From the NCBI RefSeq assembly GCF_001730225.1, contig NZ_MIJE01000001.1, positions 248,001-312,000 of the forward strand: a stretch of 64,000 nucleotides of DNA. Direction: 5' to 3'. Shown here in pieces: positions 45,169 through 53,675 of the stretch. The DNA is from Desulfuribacillus alkaliarsenatis (GTDB taxonomy: Bacteria; Bacillota; Bacilli; Desulfuribacillales; Desulfuribacillaceae). Position numbers and translations under genes: made by a program. Numbering within the stretch: the stretch's first letter is position 1; every line of letters begins with the position of its first letter. The notes under the pieces were generated by a model. It had not been told where the DNA came from, did no database searches, and saw only the letters and a program-made list of their open reading frames with translations.

Positions 45169-46485
45169 ATGAAAAAACTCCTGCTGATTCAGTCAACTCC
45201 ATATGATTCGGAACGAAAACCGATTAAAAAGAAGAAGCTTTATTTTGTCGGGTTAGCATTACCCTTAATAGCAGCTCTAACGCCAAAAAATTGGCAAGTA
45301 GAGATTATTCTAGAAACAATTGAGGATATCCCCTTTGATACCGATGCTGACCTGATTGCAATAGGTTCGATGGGTCACGCTATTATCCGAACAATAGATA
45401 TTGCCGAAGAATTTAAGAGGCGGGGAAAGACGGTTGTGCTTGGGGGTTATATGGCAAGCCTAATGGCAGAGGAAGCCACTAGGTATTGTAACAGTGTAGT
45501 TGTCGGTGATGCGGAAAACATTTGGGAAAAGTTAATTAGCGACTATGAAAATGGACAATTACAGAAAATCTACCAATCAGAATTAACCCAGTTAATAACC
45601 CCATTGCCGAGATTTGATTTAATCCTAAATAAGAATATTGGCGACTTCCTGCCAGTTCAAGCAGGGAGGGGTTGTCCTAACTCCTGTAGCTTTTGCTCCG
45701 TTTACTGTCTTTATAAGAACAAGTACTTAAAGAGAAGCATTACTGATGTAATTAGAGATATTAAGCAGGTTAAAGAATTTGGATTTCATAAATTCCTATT
45801 ATTAGATGACAATATTATAGCTGATCGTTCCTATTTGTTTGAATTATGTAGTGAGATTAAAAAGCTCAATATGCAATGGGCATCCCAATGTTCAATTATA
45901 ATCGGCAGAGACCCAGAGCTTTTGCAAGTAGTCGCTGATAGCGGCTGTATAGCATTAAGCTTCGGTCTAGAAAGCATATCGGCAGAAAGTCTTAAATATA
46001 TGGATAAGGCCTGGGCTAAACCTAACGAATATGCCGCTCTCATCAAAAACATTCAAGCAGCTGGTATCGATGTTTCAACGGAAATGGTAGTAGGGGCAGA
46101 CGGCGATACACTTGAATCTATTAAAAACACAGCCGAATTTATAAGTGATAATAAAATTGTAATACCGAGATTTTATATTTTAACGCCGATACCTGGGACA
46201 AAGTATTATGACACACTGAAAGCTGAGAATCGAATTTATAATGATGACATGTATTCATATAACGGAAGTGAAGCCGTCCACCTACCGAAAAACATGAGTC
46301 CAGAACAACTAACAACGGCCTACTGGGACTTATACAATGAAGTTTTCTCAATTTCTTCGATTCTAAAGCGTACAGTGTTTAGAAGAGATTTTTTCAAAAA
46401 AGCAGACAGGTTTTTGTTTTATCTTGGTGTAAACCTATACTATCGTTATCAAATTAAGCAAAAGATAACACCTAATATTATATAG
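45169..46485 (+). CDS. B12-binding-domain radical SAM protein (cluster copy 3)
   Basis: Protein of 438 residues, less like the other three: N-terminus KKLLLIQSTPYDSERKP, a putative cobalamin domain with LIAIGSMGHAIIRTIDIA and TVVLGGYMASLM, then C169-x3-C173-x2-C176 in RGCPNSCSFCSVY. The barrel has FLLLDDNIIADRSYLFELC and FGLESISAESLKYMDKAW. The end lacks the tail of copies 2 and 4. The cluster thus holds at least two radical SAM subtypes. Confidence 0.87.
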   Translation: MKKLLLIQSTPYDSERKPIKKKKLYFVGLALPLIAALTPKNWQVEIILETIEDIPFDTDADLIAIGSMGHAIIRTIDIAEEFKRRGKTVVLGGYMASLMAEEATRYCNSVVVGDAENIWEKLISDYENGQLQKIYQSELTQLITPLPRFDLILNKNIGDFLPVQAGRGCPNSCSFCSVYCLYKNKYLKRSITDVIRDIKQVKEFGFHKFLLLDDNIIADRSYLFELCSEIKKLNMQWASQCSIIIGRDPELLQVVADSGCIALSFGLESISAESLKYMDKAWAKPNEYAALIKNIQAAGIDVSTEMVVGADGDTLESIKNTAEFISDNKIVIPRFYILTPIPGTKYYDTLKAENRIYNDDMYSYNGSEAVHLPKNMSPEQLTTAYWDLYNEVFSISSILKRTVFRRDFFKKADRFLFYLGVNLYYRYQIKQKITPNII

Positions 46486-46527
46486 TGAGTGTGCTAGAAG
46501 TTTGAAAAGAGAACGGGAGGGTCAATT

Positions 46528-48489
46528 ATGAAGGTGCTTTTAGTTAGACCTCCAAGAATCAAGCAAGCGATAACCCTAGGGGAATTCATGTATAGTGAAC
46601 CGATAGGTCTAGAAATTATCTATTCGATGTTAGAAAGTCAGCATCAAGTCGAGATATTAGATATGATGGCTGAACAAGTAGATATTGTTGATAAGTTAAT
46701 AGAATACAAACCCCAGGTAGTAGGTATTACTACATTGTGTATTGATGTACCGATGGTTATTGAGTTGGCGAAGAAAGTTAAAGCCCACAACCCTAACATT
46801 GTTACAATAATCGGCGGAACACAAACATTCCTAAACCCGCAAGGGTTTTTTACAGATGTAGTTGATCACGTTATGGAATTTACGACATCAGAAAATTTAA
46901 CAAAGCTATTACAATATTTAGAAAAAAATAACAGAGCTCCTGATATTAACGACAAAGTTCCTATGATTGACGGGATTCGTAGTCGATCTAATGAATTCCA
47001 ATCTACTAGAAAACTAGGTAGGAACGAATATATACACCCTAACAGAAAATCAACTAGGAAATATCGGCACAATTATTCATACTTTGGTTACAAGCAGTCT
47101 GCCATCATGGCAACAGCACAAGGTTGTTCTAAGGTATGCCGTTTTTGTTTGCGCTGGCGGATCGAAGGTCATGTTGAGGAGTATTTTCCGATGGATTTCG
47201 TAATAGAGGAAATCAAAGACATTGACGAATCAACTATTATGATTATTGATAATGATTTTCTGCACAATGGTAAGCGTATTCTTGAATTATGTGAACGTTT
47301 AGAACAGGAACATATACAGAAGAGTTTTATCTGCTATGCAAGTGTTCAAAGTATTTTGCAGAATAAAGAAGCAGTTCGAAGGTTTCAGAATAATGGCCTA
47401 AAAGCTGTTCTAGTAGGCTATGAGACGTTTAAAAATGAAGAACTAGCAACCTATCAGAAAAAATCGACTATGGAAGAGAATTTGTTAGCAAGTAAATTCC
47501 TGAAGTCAATTAAGCTCGACGTATGGGCGTCGTTTATGATTCATCCTAACTGGGATAGTAAAGACTTCAAAGCTTTTAGAAAATACATAAAACAGCTAAG
47601 TCCCGAAACTATTAGTTTATCACCACTGACACCGTTTCCTAATCTACCTTTATATCAAGAATACCAAGACCGCTTATTGTATGATAAAGACGACTTTGAG
47701 AAGTGGAGTTTCGGACAAGTAATTATTAAACCTTCTAAAATGAGCATTAATCGCTATTACTATGAATTGCTGAAAACCAATATTTACGTAAATACTTCTA
47801 TTAGAAATGTCGTATATATGATTAGAAAGTTCGGATTACTAACACTGTTCAGACTGTTAAAAGGGTCATCGAAACTGTTCGTTAGATATGTTAAACTAAT
47901 GCTCGCTAGTGGAGATATTCAGAAGGGCAAGGGACACATATTTATCCTGTCAGGTTACTCTGGTGCTGGCAAGAATACAATTATTAACCACATTAACAAA
48001 AACAACTGCTCATTAGAATACATCCCTTCAGTGACAACAAGGGCTATTCGACCTGAAGAAAGCCAGGGTAATCCCTATTACTTTATCAGTGAGAAAGAGT
48101 TTCATGAGCGAGTAGCTAATAATAGCTTTATAGAGTATGAAGAAATTCATGGGAACTACTACGGGACCATTAAAAGTATATATGAGCAAAAGCTAAGTAA
48201 TGGTTGTAATATCATAAAAGACATTGATGTTAATGGAGCACTGAAATTCAGACAGGTCTTTGGCCAGCAAGTAACGCTACTATTTATCCAACCTTCAGAT
48301 ATTAGTGTTCTAATAGAACGGCTAAAGAAACGTGGCGATAATGCGAAGGATATTAAAACAAGAATGAACCGCATTGAATACGAAAGTCAGCAGAAGCCAC
48401 ATTTTGACTATATCATTACTAATGATAATATTGATGAAGCGATAGAAAAGGTATTAACAATCATAGATAACGTGTTAGACAATAAGTAA
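46528..48489 (+). CDS. Radical SAM (B12-binding-like) - guanylate kinase fusion protein
   Basis: Protein of 653 residues. Residues 1-465 are the radical SAM paralogue (EPIGLEIIYSMLE, VVGITTLCIDV, IIGGTQTFLNP; C200-x3-C204-x2-C207 in GCSKVCRFCLRW). Residues 471-653 form a full guanylate kinase domain: P-loop SGYSGAGKNT (G476-T484), SVTTRAIRP and EES for GMP binding, NPYYFIS, SFIEYEEIHGNYYGT and KDIDVNGAL, all the expected GMP-site residues. There is no stop or frameshift between the parts. The domain could phosphorylate GMP or a nucleotide-like product. It ends the cluster. Confidence 0.9.
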   Translation: MKVLLVRPPRIKQAITLGEFMYSEPIGLEIIYSMLESQHQVEILDMMAEQVDIVDKLIEYKPQVVGITTLCIDVPMVIELAKKVKAHNPNIVTIIGGTQTFLNPQGFFTDVVDHVMEFTTSENLTKLLQYLEKNNRAPDINDKVPMIDGIRSRSNEFQSTRKLGRNEYIHPNRKSTRKYRHNYSYFGYKQSAIMATAQGCSKVCRFCLRWRIEGHVEEYFPMDFVIEEIKDIDESTIMIIDNDFLHNGKRILELCERLEQEHIQKSFICYASVQSILQNKEAVRRFQNNGLKAVLVGYETFKNEELATYQKKSTMEENLLASKFLKSIKLDVWASFMIHPNWDSKDFKAFRKYIKQLSPETISLSPLTPFPNLPLYQEYQDRLLYDKDDFEKWSFGQVIIKPSKMSINRYYYELLKTNIYVNTSIRNVVYMIRKFGLLTLFRLLKGSSKLFVRYVKLMLASGDIQKGKGHIFILSGYSGAGKNTIINHINKNNCSLEYIPSVTTRAIRPEESQGNPYYFISEKEFHERVANNSFIEYEEIHGNYYGTIKSIYEQKLSNGCNIIKDIDVNGALKFRQVFGQQVTLLFIQPSDISVLIERLKKRGDNAKDIKTRMNRIEYESQQKPHFDYIITNDNIDEAIEKVLTIIDNVLDNK

Positions 48490-48493
48490 AGGG

Positions 48494-48753
48494 GCAAATT
48501 ACAGTGGTGGTGAGTATGGCGAGAGACTATTCGGAGAAATAAGTCAATCAACTAAGACGCTACTTAAGAATGGTTTCGGCTTTGCCACGTCTTTAGAAAG
48601 ACTGTCAGACTTTGTATCAAGAAGCTCTTCCAAGCAGCTGACCGAGACAACTGCAAATTCGCCTTTATTATTGGTGATGAAGAGCTACATAACAAAAAGA
48701 TTAAATTAAGGGATTTAGTTCAGGGGACAGAAATACTAATGGACTTAAAGTAA
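48494..48753 (+). pseudogene. Decayed histidyl-tRNA synthetase-like (hisS/hisZ) fragment
   Basis: The 312-bp space after the fusion gene contains broken coding sequence. In one frame from 48494 it reads SGGEYGERLFGEI and GFGFATSLERLSDFV, resembling class II motif 3 of HisRS. From about 48616, in a different frame, it reads FQAADRDNCKFAFIIGDEEL and KIKLRDLVQGTEIL, resembling the end of the HisRS anticodon-binding domain, with a stop at 48751-48753. Some 60 residues expected between the two are missing. It is a frameshifted, internally deleted remnant. Confidence 0.65.
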
Positions 48754-48801
48754 CTTGGTGACTTGGTATCTATAATTAACGAATAGGAGTTATTAATTTC
48801 T

Positions 48802-50430
48802 ATGGAAACGACTGAAAGCAGTACAAAGAAAATTGGAATATTTAATGCGAATATTATTGACGGAACAAAGCAACCAGCTTATCGAGGGCATTTACTTGTT
48901 GAAGGAGAGCGTATAGCAAAAATTTATCCGCTTGAAGAGACATCAAAACTTGAACAACTAGAGCTTAATCAAAGAATTGATGGGAGCGATTATGTCTTAA
49001 CTCCAGGGTTTATTGATACGCATAGCCATAGTGATTTAGAAATCATAACTAAAGATATCCTAGAGCCGAAAATTCGTCAGGGCGTTACAACAGAGATTCT
49101 CGGCCAGGATGGTGTTTCTATGGCTCCATTACCTATAGAACACATAAAATATTGGAGAAACAATATAGCTGGTTTATGTGGTGATAGTGATGATATAGAC
49201 TGGAGCTATAAAACTATCGAAGGATATCTTAAAATAATTTCTAGCACCACGACAACAAGCAATTATGCTTACTTAATACCGCATGGTAACTTACGGATGA
49301 ATGTTGTAGGCCTTGAAAATTCTCAACCGACAATTGAACAACTTGAACAAATGAAAGAGATAGTACATGAAGCGATGCAGCAAGGTTGCTTAGGATTATC
49401 AACAGGATTAATTTATATCCCATGTACTTATGCAGGTGAGCATGAATTAATTGAACTTTGTAAGGTTGTGGCAGACTATGATGGGGTTTTTGTTGTCCAT
49501 CAACGGAGTGAAGCTAATTCTATTCTAGAGTCAATGGATGAGATAATTAGGATTGGCTTAGCTACAGGTGTTAAGGTTCACTTTTCTCATTTTAAAATTT
49601 GTGGTAAGAAAAATTGGAATAAACTTGATCAAGTAATAGAGAAGCTAGATGAAGCAAGTAGAAAAGGCCTCAGTGTGTCATTTGACATGTATCCATATAT
49701 TGCAGGAAGTACAATGTTAGGGGTAATCGTCCCACCATGGGCGCACGAAGGTGGTACAGATAAATTGATAATGCGTTTAAAAGATAGAAAAACACGCAAT
49801 AAAATAATAAAGTCGATTAAAGCTGTAGATTCAGATTGGGATAACTTTGTTGAATTTGCAGGAACAAATGGTATTTATATAACAAATGTTAAAAGCGAAA
49901 AAAATAAAATGCTAATAGGTAAAAGTTTAAATGAGCTGGGTGAAATACGTGGGCAGGACCCTTTAGAGGCTGCTTTAGATCTATTGGTAGAAGAGGAGAA
50001 CCATGTAACAATGGTTAATTTTTATGGATCCAATGAGCACCTTAAAACCTTTATTTGCAGAGAGGAGATGAACCTATGCACAGATGGCATATTAGTAGGC
50101 AACCCACACCCACGGGCCTATGGGTCATATCCTAAATTTATCAGCGATTATGTTGAAAAATTAGATTTGATTAGTATAGAAGAAGCTATATATAAAATGA
50201 CATATAAAGCAGCGAAGTTATTTGGTTTAATTGATCGTGGAATTATTAAAGAAGGGGCTTATGCTGATTTGTTGCTATTCGACCAGCATCAATTCAAACA
50301 CTTAGGGACGTATTTAAATCCAAGACAATTCCCAGAAGGACTAAGCATGGTTATGGTTAATGGGCAGATAATCTATAATGACTCGTATAATAGGACAAGT
50401 TGCGGTAATTTGTTAAAACTTAAACGATAA
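48802..50430 (+). CDS. D-aminoacylase / N-acyl-D-amino-acid deacylase-like amidohydrolase
   Basis: Metal-dependent amidohydrolase of 542 residues. It has the N-terminal beta-sandwich strand (KIGIFNANIIDGT), the metal motif TPGFIDTHSHSDLE (H74, H76), the family-specific RQGVTTEILGQDGVSMAPLP, and a C-terminal ADLLLFD segment. The family removes N-acyl groups from D-amino acids or cuts related amides; the exact substrate is not predictable. The upstream site is AGGAG about 15 bases away. It follows the hisS remnant and is followed by a membrane protein 16 bp on. Confidence 0.85.
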   Translation: METTESSTKKIGIFNANIIDGTKQPAYRGHLLVEGERIAKIYPLEETSKLEQLELNQRIDGSDYVLTPGFIDTHSHSDLEIITKDILEPKIRQGVTTEILGQDGVSMAPLPIEHIKYWRNNIAGLCGDSDDIDWSYKTIEGYLKIISSTTTTSNYAYLIPHGNLRMNVVGLENSQPTIEQLEQMKEIVHEAMQQGCLGLSTGLIYIPCTYAGEHELIELCKVVADYDGVFVVHQRSEANSILESMDEIIRIGLATGVKVHFSHFKICGKKNWNKLDQVIEKLDEASRKGLSVSFDMYPYIAGSTMLGVIVPPWAHEGGTDKLIMRLKDRKTRNKIIKSIKAVDSDWDNFVEFAGTNGIYITNVKSEKNKMLIGKSLNELGEIRGQDPLEAALDLLVEEENHVTMVNFYGSNEHLKTFICREEMNLCTDGILVGNPHPRAYGSYPKFISDYVEKLDLISIEEAIYKMTYKAAKLFGLIDRGIIKEGAYADLLLFDQHQFKHLGTYLNPRQFPEGLSMVMVNGQIIYNDSYNRTSCGNLLKLKR

Positions 50431-50446
50431 TTGGGGAGAGTTATAC

Positions 50447-51085
50447 ATGAATATGAAAATATCAAGACATACAGTTTATTTTATTGCAACTATTTTAGTT
50501 TTAATAGCAATTATTTTACTAGCAAAAATACATTTCGATGATACGATTAGTGAATTAGCGACTATTTTAACAGCGCTTTTTGCTGGGGTTGCCATATTCT
50601 ATCAATTAAGAAAAGATTATCAATTATCAAAAGCTGAATTCATTTATTCGCTAAACGATACTTTTTCAAACAACCAAGAAATAACTTACATATACAAAAA
50701 GCTAAAAGAATATCGCGATAAAGAAGGTATAGAGTTTACAGAAGATGATGGTCGAAGAATGGGCGACTATGTTATGTATTTTGAGATTATGGGATATTTA
50801 GTAGAAGAAGGGCTAATAACTATAGAATTAGCGGATAGGATTTTTGCTAATAAGTTTTTTATATTTATGCACAACCCATATGTTCATAAATATCAATTGA
50901 AATATAGCGAGATAAATAAACCTATATTGGAGCTTTATTGTAAATGGTATAACTATAGGGTAAAGGCTGGGTTGAATGTGCTATATTCAAATCATAGATC
51001 AGAAGAATTTAAAGAATATATTAAAACTGATAATAAATGTCTTGTGGAACTAAATGAAAGCAAGATGAATGTCGGGTATAAATAG
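50447..51085 (+). CDS. Membrane protein, DUF4760-like
   Basis: Protein of 212 residues with two N-terminal membrane helices (TVYFIATILVLIAIILLAKI and LATILTALFAGVAIFYQL) and a charged, helical cytoplasmic domain ending near YCKWYNYRVKAG. The overall shape fits DUF4760-type proteins, but I do not recognise a firm family. It probably shares a transcript with the amidohydrolase. Function unknown. Confidence 0.55.
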   Translation: MNMKISRHTVYFIATILVLIAIILLAKIHFDDTISELATILTALFAGVAIFYQLRKDYQLSKAEFIYSLNDTFSNNQEITYIYKKLKEYRDKEGIEFTEDDGRRMGDYVMYFEIMGYLVEEGLITIELADRIFANKFFIFMHNPYVHKYQLKYSEINKPILELYCKWYNYRVKAGLNVLYSNHRSEEFKEYIKTDNKCLVELNESKMNVGYK

Positions 51086-51274
51086 ATACCAGCTACATAT
51101 AAAACTCAGGAAATACATCGAGTTCAAGTGAACCAATCCCTATATTAGTTTAGGAAGAATATGCTGACCACTTTGAAATTGTTAGCACTATGATTAACTA
51201 TGAACTACCAGAGCTGCTAGAGCATTTTGTTGTTTATGATTATAATTTTTAAGAATGGAGTTGTAAAAAACAAT

Positions 51275-51451
51275 ATGAAAAGTCTATTTAAATCTAGTTA
51301 TTTCTTTTGGGTGTTTTTAGCGCTATATCTATTTCTGCGAGAATGGCCGACTGGTGGCGCTGGACAAACTATGATGGATATTGTTGTACTCGTATTAATT
51401 ATTATGACTGTGTTTCAGATGGTGATGAAGAGCAAGGGTGCGGACGAATAG
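51275..51451 (+). CDS. Small membrane protein
   Basis: Protein of 58 residues with two helices (SYFFWVFLALYLFL and MMDIVVLVLIIMTVFQMV) joined by REWPTGGAGQT. An upstream in-frame start at 51227 would extend it, but the preceding region looks like decayed sequence; the ribosome binding site (GGAG at 51257-51260) is rather far away. No family recognised. Confidence 0.5.
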   Translation: MKSLFKSSYFFWVFLALYLFLREWPTGGAGQTMMDIVVLVLIIMTVFQMVMKSKGADE

Positions 51452-51508
51452 CAACGGTGCTGATGAATAGATAATATCAATAGAAAAATATCAATAGAAA
51501 AATATAGT

Positions 51509-51559
51509 AGAGGCTTTTGCTAACGAGTTTTAATAATCTGTTAGTATAAGTCTCTTTTT
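51509..51559 (+). terminator. Rho-independent terminator
   Basis: AGAGGCTT/AAGTCTCT and CTAAC/GTTAG form a two-part stem, followed by five T. It ends the accessory block before the XdhC-like gene. Confidence 0.75.
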
Positions 51560-51676
51560 GTCGTTATCCTGTTAACGAGGTATTGGGGGAGAATACTTTA
51601 AGACAGGGAGAATAACATGAGAAATAATAGATTTAATTAAAGTATTTATCTTGTATTTATCCTTAGGAGGTGCGGA

Positions 51677-52435
51677 ATGTCATTTATGGAAGAAGTGGTT
51701 AAGCTAGAACGTGACAATGAAACCTTTGCTCTAGCAATTATCATCGAATCGAAGGGGTCAACTCCTAGGCATGCTGGCAAAATGATTGTTTACCTTGATG
51801 GTTCTAGTAGTGGCACTATTGGCGGTGGTGCGGTAGAGTATTATGTAATACAAGAAAGTGTTAAAGCTATACAGCAAGGTCAGTCTAAGATTGTTAGCTA
51901 CACTTTAACTCAAGATGGTAATGATAGTATTGGTATGCACTGTGGTGGGACGGTCAAGGTGTTTATTGAAGTTTACACGACTAAGCCAGAATTAGTAATT
52001 ATCGGAGGCGGTCATATAGGTTTTGCCTTATCAAAGCTAGCAGACTATCTCTCTTATTCGTATGTAGTTGTTGATGATAGGGCTAATTATTGCACTAAAA
52101 AAAGATTTCCCAGTGCAAAAAGCATATTTACGCACGAAAATATAGTTGAAGCTATAAAGCAGGCAAAACCCACTCAGAAGTCATACGTCACTATATTTAC
52201 AAAAGATTGTGATGACATTGCTTTGCAGACAGCGTTACAGTATCCCTGCGCTTATATTGGCATGATTGGTAGTAAGAGAAAGGTAATGCGTATTTTCGAT
52301 AAATTAAGGGCGGAAGGTATTACCAATGAACAGCTTAGTCAAGTTCATTCACCGATTGGCATTGATATAAACGCAGAGACCCCTGAGGAAATAGCGATAA
52401 GCATTATAGCTGAAATCATAAAAGAAAAATCATAG
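51677..52435 (+). CDS. XdhC/CoxI family protein
   Basis: Protein of 252 residues. The XdhC_CoxI domain is seen in ESKGSTPRHAGKMIVY and GTIGGGAVEYYV, followed by a Rossmann XdhC_C domain with ELVIIGGGHIGFALSKLADYL and the closing SPIGIDINAETPEEIAISIIAEI. These proteins bind and insert molybdenum cofactor into molybdo-hydroxylases such as xanthine dehydrogenase. No such enzyme is encoded nearby, so its client is elsewhere. AGGAGGTGCGG before ATG. Confidence 0.92.
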   Translation: MSFMEEVVKLERDNETFALAIIIESKGSTPRHAGKMIVYLDGSSSGTIGGGAVEYYVIQESVKAIQQGQSKIVSYTLTQDGNDSIGMHCGGTVKVFIEVYTTKPELVIIGGGHIGFALSKLADYLSYSYVVVDDRANYCTKKRFPSAKSIFTHENIVEAIKQAKPTQKSYVTIFTKDCDDIALQTALQYPCAYIGMIGSKRKVMRIFDKLRAEGITNEQLSQVHSPIGIDINAETPEEIAISIIAEIIKEKS

Positions 52436-52494
52436 ATGCAAAATTCATAAAGGAAAATCCATAGTTTAGGATAATCATAGATTATTAATGATAA

Positions 52495-52537
52495 AAATGG
52501 TAAGCGTCAATTTTAACAGGATTGACGCTTACCATTT
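52495..52537. terminator. Bidirectional terminator between convergent genes
   Basis: AAATGGTAAGCGTCAA and TTGACGCTTACCATTT pair over 16 bases. The A and T arms allow use on both strands, serving the XdhC-like gene and the DHH gene. Confidence 0.9.
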
Positions 52538-52575
52538 ATCTATACATTCGCACAAAGCTTTTGATATATTACCAA

Positions 52576-53496
52576 TTACCCTTTTACCTTTTCGATAATT
52601 TCCTTCATATACTCTTGCTCTTTATCATTAGGGATTTGGCAGGTACCTGCATTTTTGTGTCCACCACCGCCATAGGATAACATTATTTCACCTATGTTTA
52701 CATCATTAGTTCTGTTAAAGATTGATTTACCTACGTTAAACACAGTATTTTGTTGCTTAAGTCCCCAGATAATATGGATTGAGATATTACTCTCAGGGAA
52801 CAAAGCATACATCATGAAACGGTTACCAGGAAAAATAGTTTCCTCGTCTTTAACATTAACTACAAGTACATTATCATAGAGCTTACTGCAGCGTTTTAAC
52901 TGCTCTTTAAATTTCTCATCATAATGGAAATATAATTCTACACGTTCTTTAACATCAGGTAGCTCAAGAATTTCTTCAATTGAAAGGTCCTTGCAGGCAT
53001 CAATTAATTTCATCATTAAGTCATAGTTTGATATTCTAAAATTACGGAATCTACCAAGTCCCGTTCTAGCATCCATTAGAAAATTTAATAATTCCCAGCC
53101 TTTTGGATATAACACGTCATCCATGCTAAATTGAGCGGAGTCAGATTTATCTACTGCCAGCATCATATCCTCAGAGATGTACGGGAAGCGCTCTTTGCCT
53201 CCAAAGTAATTGTAAACAACCCTTGCGGCAGATGGTGCACTAGCTTCGATGATATGGTTTTCATGCTCACCTACTCTAATCGTTTCACTTAGATGGTGGT
53301 CAAAAGCTAAATGGGCCCCTTCTACATAAGGTAAGTTTGTAGTTATATCGCGATTTGTAACTTCAATCAAACCATCTTGCATATCCTTTGGATGGACGAA
53401 TTTGATGTCATCTATCATATCTAGTTCTTTTAAGAGTACCGCACAAACCAGCCCATCAAAATCACTGCGGGTTATCAATCGATATTTATCAGTCAA
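52576..53496 (-). CDS. DHH family phosphoesterase
   Basis: Protein of 306 residues with motif I TRSDFDGLVCAVLL (D12, D14), motif III FDHHLSE and a C-terminal DHHA1 motif SYGGGGHKNAGTCQIP. The family includes NrnA oligoribonucleases, c-di-AMP phosphodiesterases and exopolyphosphatases; which of these applies cannot be told from sequence alone. It lacks membrane or GGDEF parts, so it is not GdpP. Convergent with the XdhC-like gene, divergent from sucC. Confidence 0.92.
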   Translation of the reverse strand: MTDKYRLITRSDFDGLVCAVLLKELDMIDDIKFVHPKDMQDGLIEVTNRDITTNLPYVEGAHLAFDHHLSETIRVGEHENHIIEASAPSAARVVYNYFGGKERFPYISEDMMLAVDKSDSAQFSMDDVLYPKGWELLNFLMDARTGLGRFRNFRISNYDLMMKLIDACKDLSIEEILELPDVKERVELYFHYDEKFKEQLKRCSKLYDNVLVVNVKDEETIFPGNRFMMYALFPESNISIHIIWGLKQQNTVFNVGKSIFNRTNDVNIGEIMLSYGGGGHKNAGTCQIPNDKEQEYMKEIIEKVKG

Positions 53497-53605
53497 AACA
53501 AATCACTCCCTTTATAATTTAGAACGTCTATAAGGATAATATATAGGACTATTAGCATAGTATCAATGCTATTTTAGAAAAAAATAGATAAACTAGTAAG
53601 ATTTT

Positions 53606-53634
53606 TTGGCGTTCAGTAACTTCAGTGATATGAT
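53606..53634 (+). promoter_or_regulatory. Sigma-A promoter of sucCD
   Basis: TTGGCG at 53606-53611 and TATGAT at 53629-53634, separated by 17 bases; about 40 bases before the sucC start. Confidence 0.6.
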
Positions 53635-53675
53635 TGGAATTAATATATATAAACATTGAAACTGGAGGAGTTAGG

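Noticed and set aside
51086-51250. Possible gene remnant (frame reading EEYADHFEIVSTMINYELP)
   Set aside because: The frame is short, preceded by a stop, and matches nothing I recognise; it may be decayed coding DNA but cannot be assigned.
51467-51508. Short AAATATCAATAGA tandem repeat
   Set aside because: Only two to three imperfect units in very AT-rich DNA; no further structure.
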